Below are positions 63,392 to 64,000 of a stretch of DNA of 64,000 nucleotides, piece by piece. Below the pieces are notes generated by a model. It was not told the DNA's origin, ran no database searches, and was given only the letters and a program-made list of their open reading frames with translations. This DNA is from Microlunatus antarcticus (GTDB lineage Bacteria; Actinomycetota; Actinomycetes; Propionibacteriales; Propionibacteriaceae), in the NCBI RefSeq assembly GCF_014193425.1, contig NZ_JACHZG010000001.1, positions 992,001 through 1,056,000 of the forward strand, read 5' to 3'. Every line of letters begins with the position of its first letter. Within the stretch, counting starts at the first letter, position 1. The translations under genes and the position numbers were made by a program.

Positions 63392-64000
63392 GCCTGCACG
63401 ACGCCGCACGTCAGTCCGAGCACGACACCGGCGGGCCGGTGGTGGACATCCGCGACCTCGAGGTCTCGTTCGCCAGCGACCGCGGGTCGGTCAAGGCGGT
63501 CGACGGGGTCAGCCTCCAGGTCGCGCCTGGCGAGGTCCTCGCCGTCGTCGGCGAGTCCGGCAGCGGCAAGACCGTGACGGCCAAGAGCATCCTCGGCCTG
63601 CTGCCGGCCAGCGCCACCGCCTCGGGCATGGTGCTGCTCGGGTCGAAGCGCGGGCACGCGGCGACCGACGTCGTCGCGGTGCCGAAGTCGCGCCTGCGCG
63701 AGCTGCGCGGGACCGACGTGGCGATGGTGTTCCAGGAGCCGTCCGCCGCGCTCAACCCCGTCTACACGGTGGGCTGGCAGATCGCCGAGGGCCTGCGCGC
63801 CCACACCTCGATCAGCCGCGGCGACGCGCGGGCCAAGGCGATCGACGTCCTGCGCCGGGTCGGCATCCCCGACCCCGAGGAGCGCGTCGACTACTACCCC
63901 CACCAGTTCTCGGGGGGCCAGAAGCAGCGGGTCGTCATCGCGATGGCGCTCGTGCTCGACCCCGGGCTGATCGTCGCCGACGAGCCGACCACCGCGCTCG
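63388..64000 (+). CDS. ABC transporter ATPase (DppD-like), 3' truncated by window edge
   Basis: At least 204 residues of the ATPase: Walker A GESGSGKT, Q-loop VFQEPSAALNPVYTVG, signature FSGGQKQR and Walker B LIVADEPTTAL, where the window ends. The oligopeptide-type Q-loop sequence fits the Dpp/Opp family. Downstream either a second ATPase (DppF) or a fused second domain is expected. Confidence 0.9.
   Translation, partial: MSLHDAARQSEHDTGGPVVDIRDLEVSFASDRGSVKAVDGVSLQVAPGEVLAVVGESGSGKTVTAKSILGLLPASATASGMVLLGSKRGHAATDVVAVPKSRLRELRGTDVAMVFQEPSAALNPVYTVGWQIAEGLRAHTSISRGDARAKAIDVLRRVGIPDPEERVDYYPHQFSGGQKQRVVIAMALVLDPGLIVADEPTTAL

Noticed and set aside
38724-64000. Genomic island with attachment sites next to tRNA-Ala
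   Set aside because: No integrase gene and no repeated tRNA 3' end were found in the window, so attachment sites are not annotated.

Overview
The window is chromosomal DNA from a very GC-rich actinomycete. Codons end almost always in G or C, GTG starts and four-base ATGA/GTGA gene overlaps are frequent, and the housekeeping backbone has the actinobacterial order: radical SAM gene (TIGR03960 type), DUF2344 gene, rne, rplU, rpmA, obgE, proB, proA, nadD, rsfS. Protein similarity suggests Propionibacteriales (Microlunatus/Friedmanniella/Nocardioides-like); this is an inference, since no rRNA gene is present.

Bases 1-9.7 kb: 3' end of the radical SAM gene, a PPOX-type flavoprotein, a Dyp-type peroxidase, the DUF2344 partner, a four-copy 64-bp repeat array, a structured leader, ribonuclease E, and a ferredoxin-NADP reductase that seems to start at CTG inside the rne stop. 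Bases 8.7-22.9 kb: a LacI repressor with two operators controls a divergent block. The block holds a YtfQRT/YjfF-like furanose ABC transporter, araD, araA, a ChvE/GguAB-like transporter and an FGGY kinase that probably acts as the missing L-ribulokinase. Each binding-protein gene is followed by a strong hairpin. Bases 22.9-26.3 kb: a BLUF photoreceptor facing a four-gene minus-strand operon (uronate-dehydrogenase-like oxidoreductase, HipA-like kinase, DUF3037, aldose 1-epimerase).

Bases 26.3-38.8 kb: the backbone resumes (rplU, rpmA, obgE, proB, proA, small membrane protein, nadD, rsfS, histidine phosphatase, tRNA-Ala). Inserted in it are an SRPBCC protein, Ogt, a hemerythrin-like protein, a LuxR regulator with a degenerate hydrolase domain, a methyltransferase, a DUF222/HNH gene with an SOS box and an orphan barstar.

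Bases 38.9-50.5 kb: a second carbohydrate island. It has a secreted beta-helix protein and two DeoR regulators whose promoter regions share an operator-like word. Between them lies a tightly coupled operon (lipoprotein, two permeases, 23-codon mini-ORF, GH4 glycosidase, SIS-domain deaminase/isomerase, BadF-type sugar kinase), followed by a second GH4 gene. Together these could import an amino-sugar glycoside, split it, phosphorylate the sugar and send it to glycolysis.

Bases 50.6-64 kb: a 958-residue secreted PQQ-propeller/ASH/ricin-lectin protein, a lipoprotein with a dimethylformamidase-beta-like domain and no normal start codon, a four-carbon acid sugar kinase, LssY-like and DUF6458 membrane proteins, a DMT-type transporter, and a dipeptide-type ABC transporter cut by the right edge.
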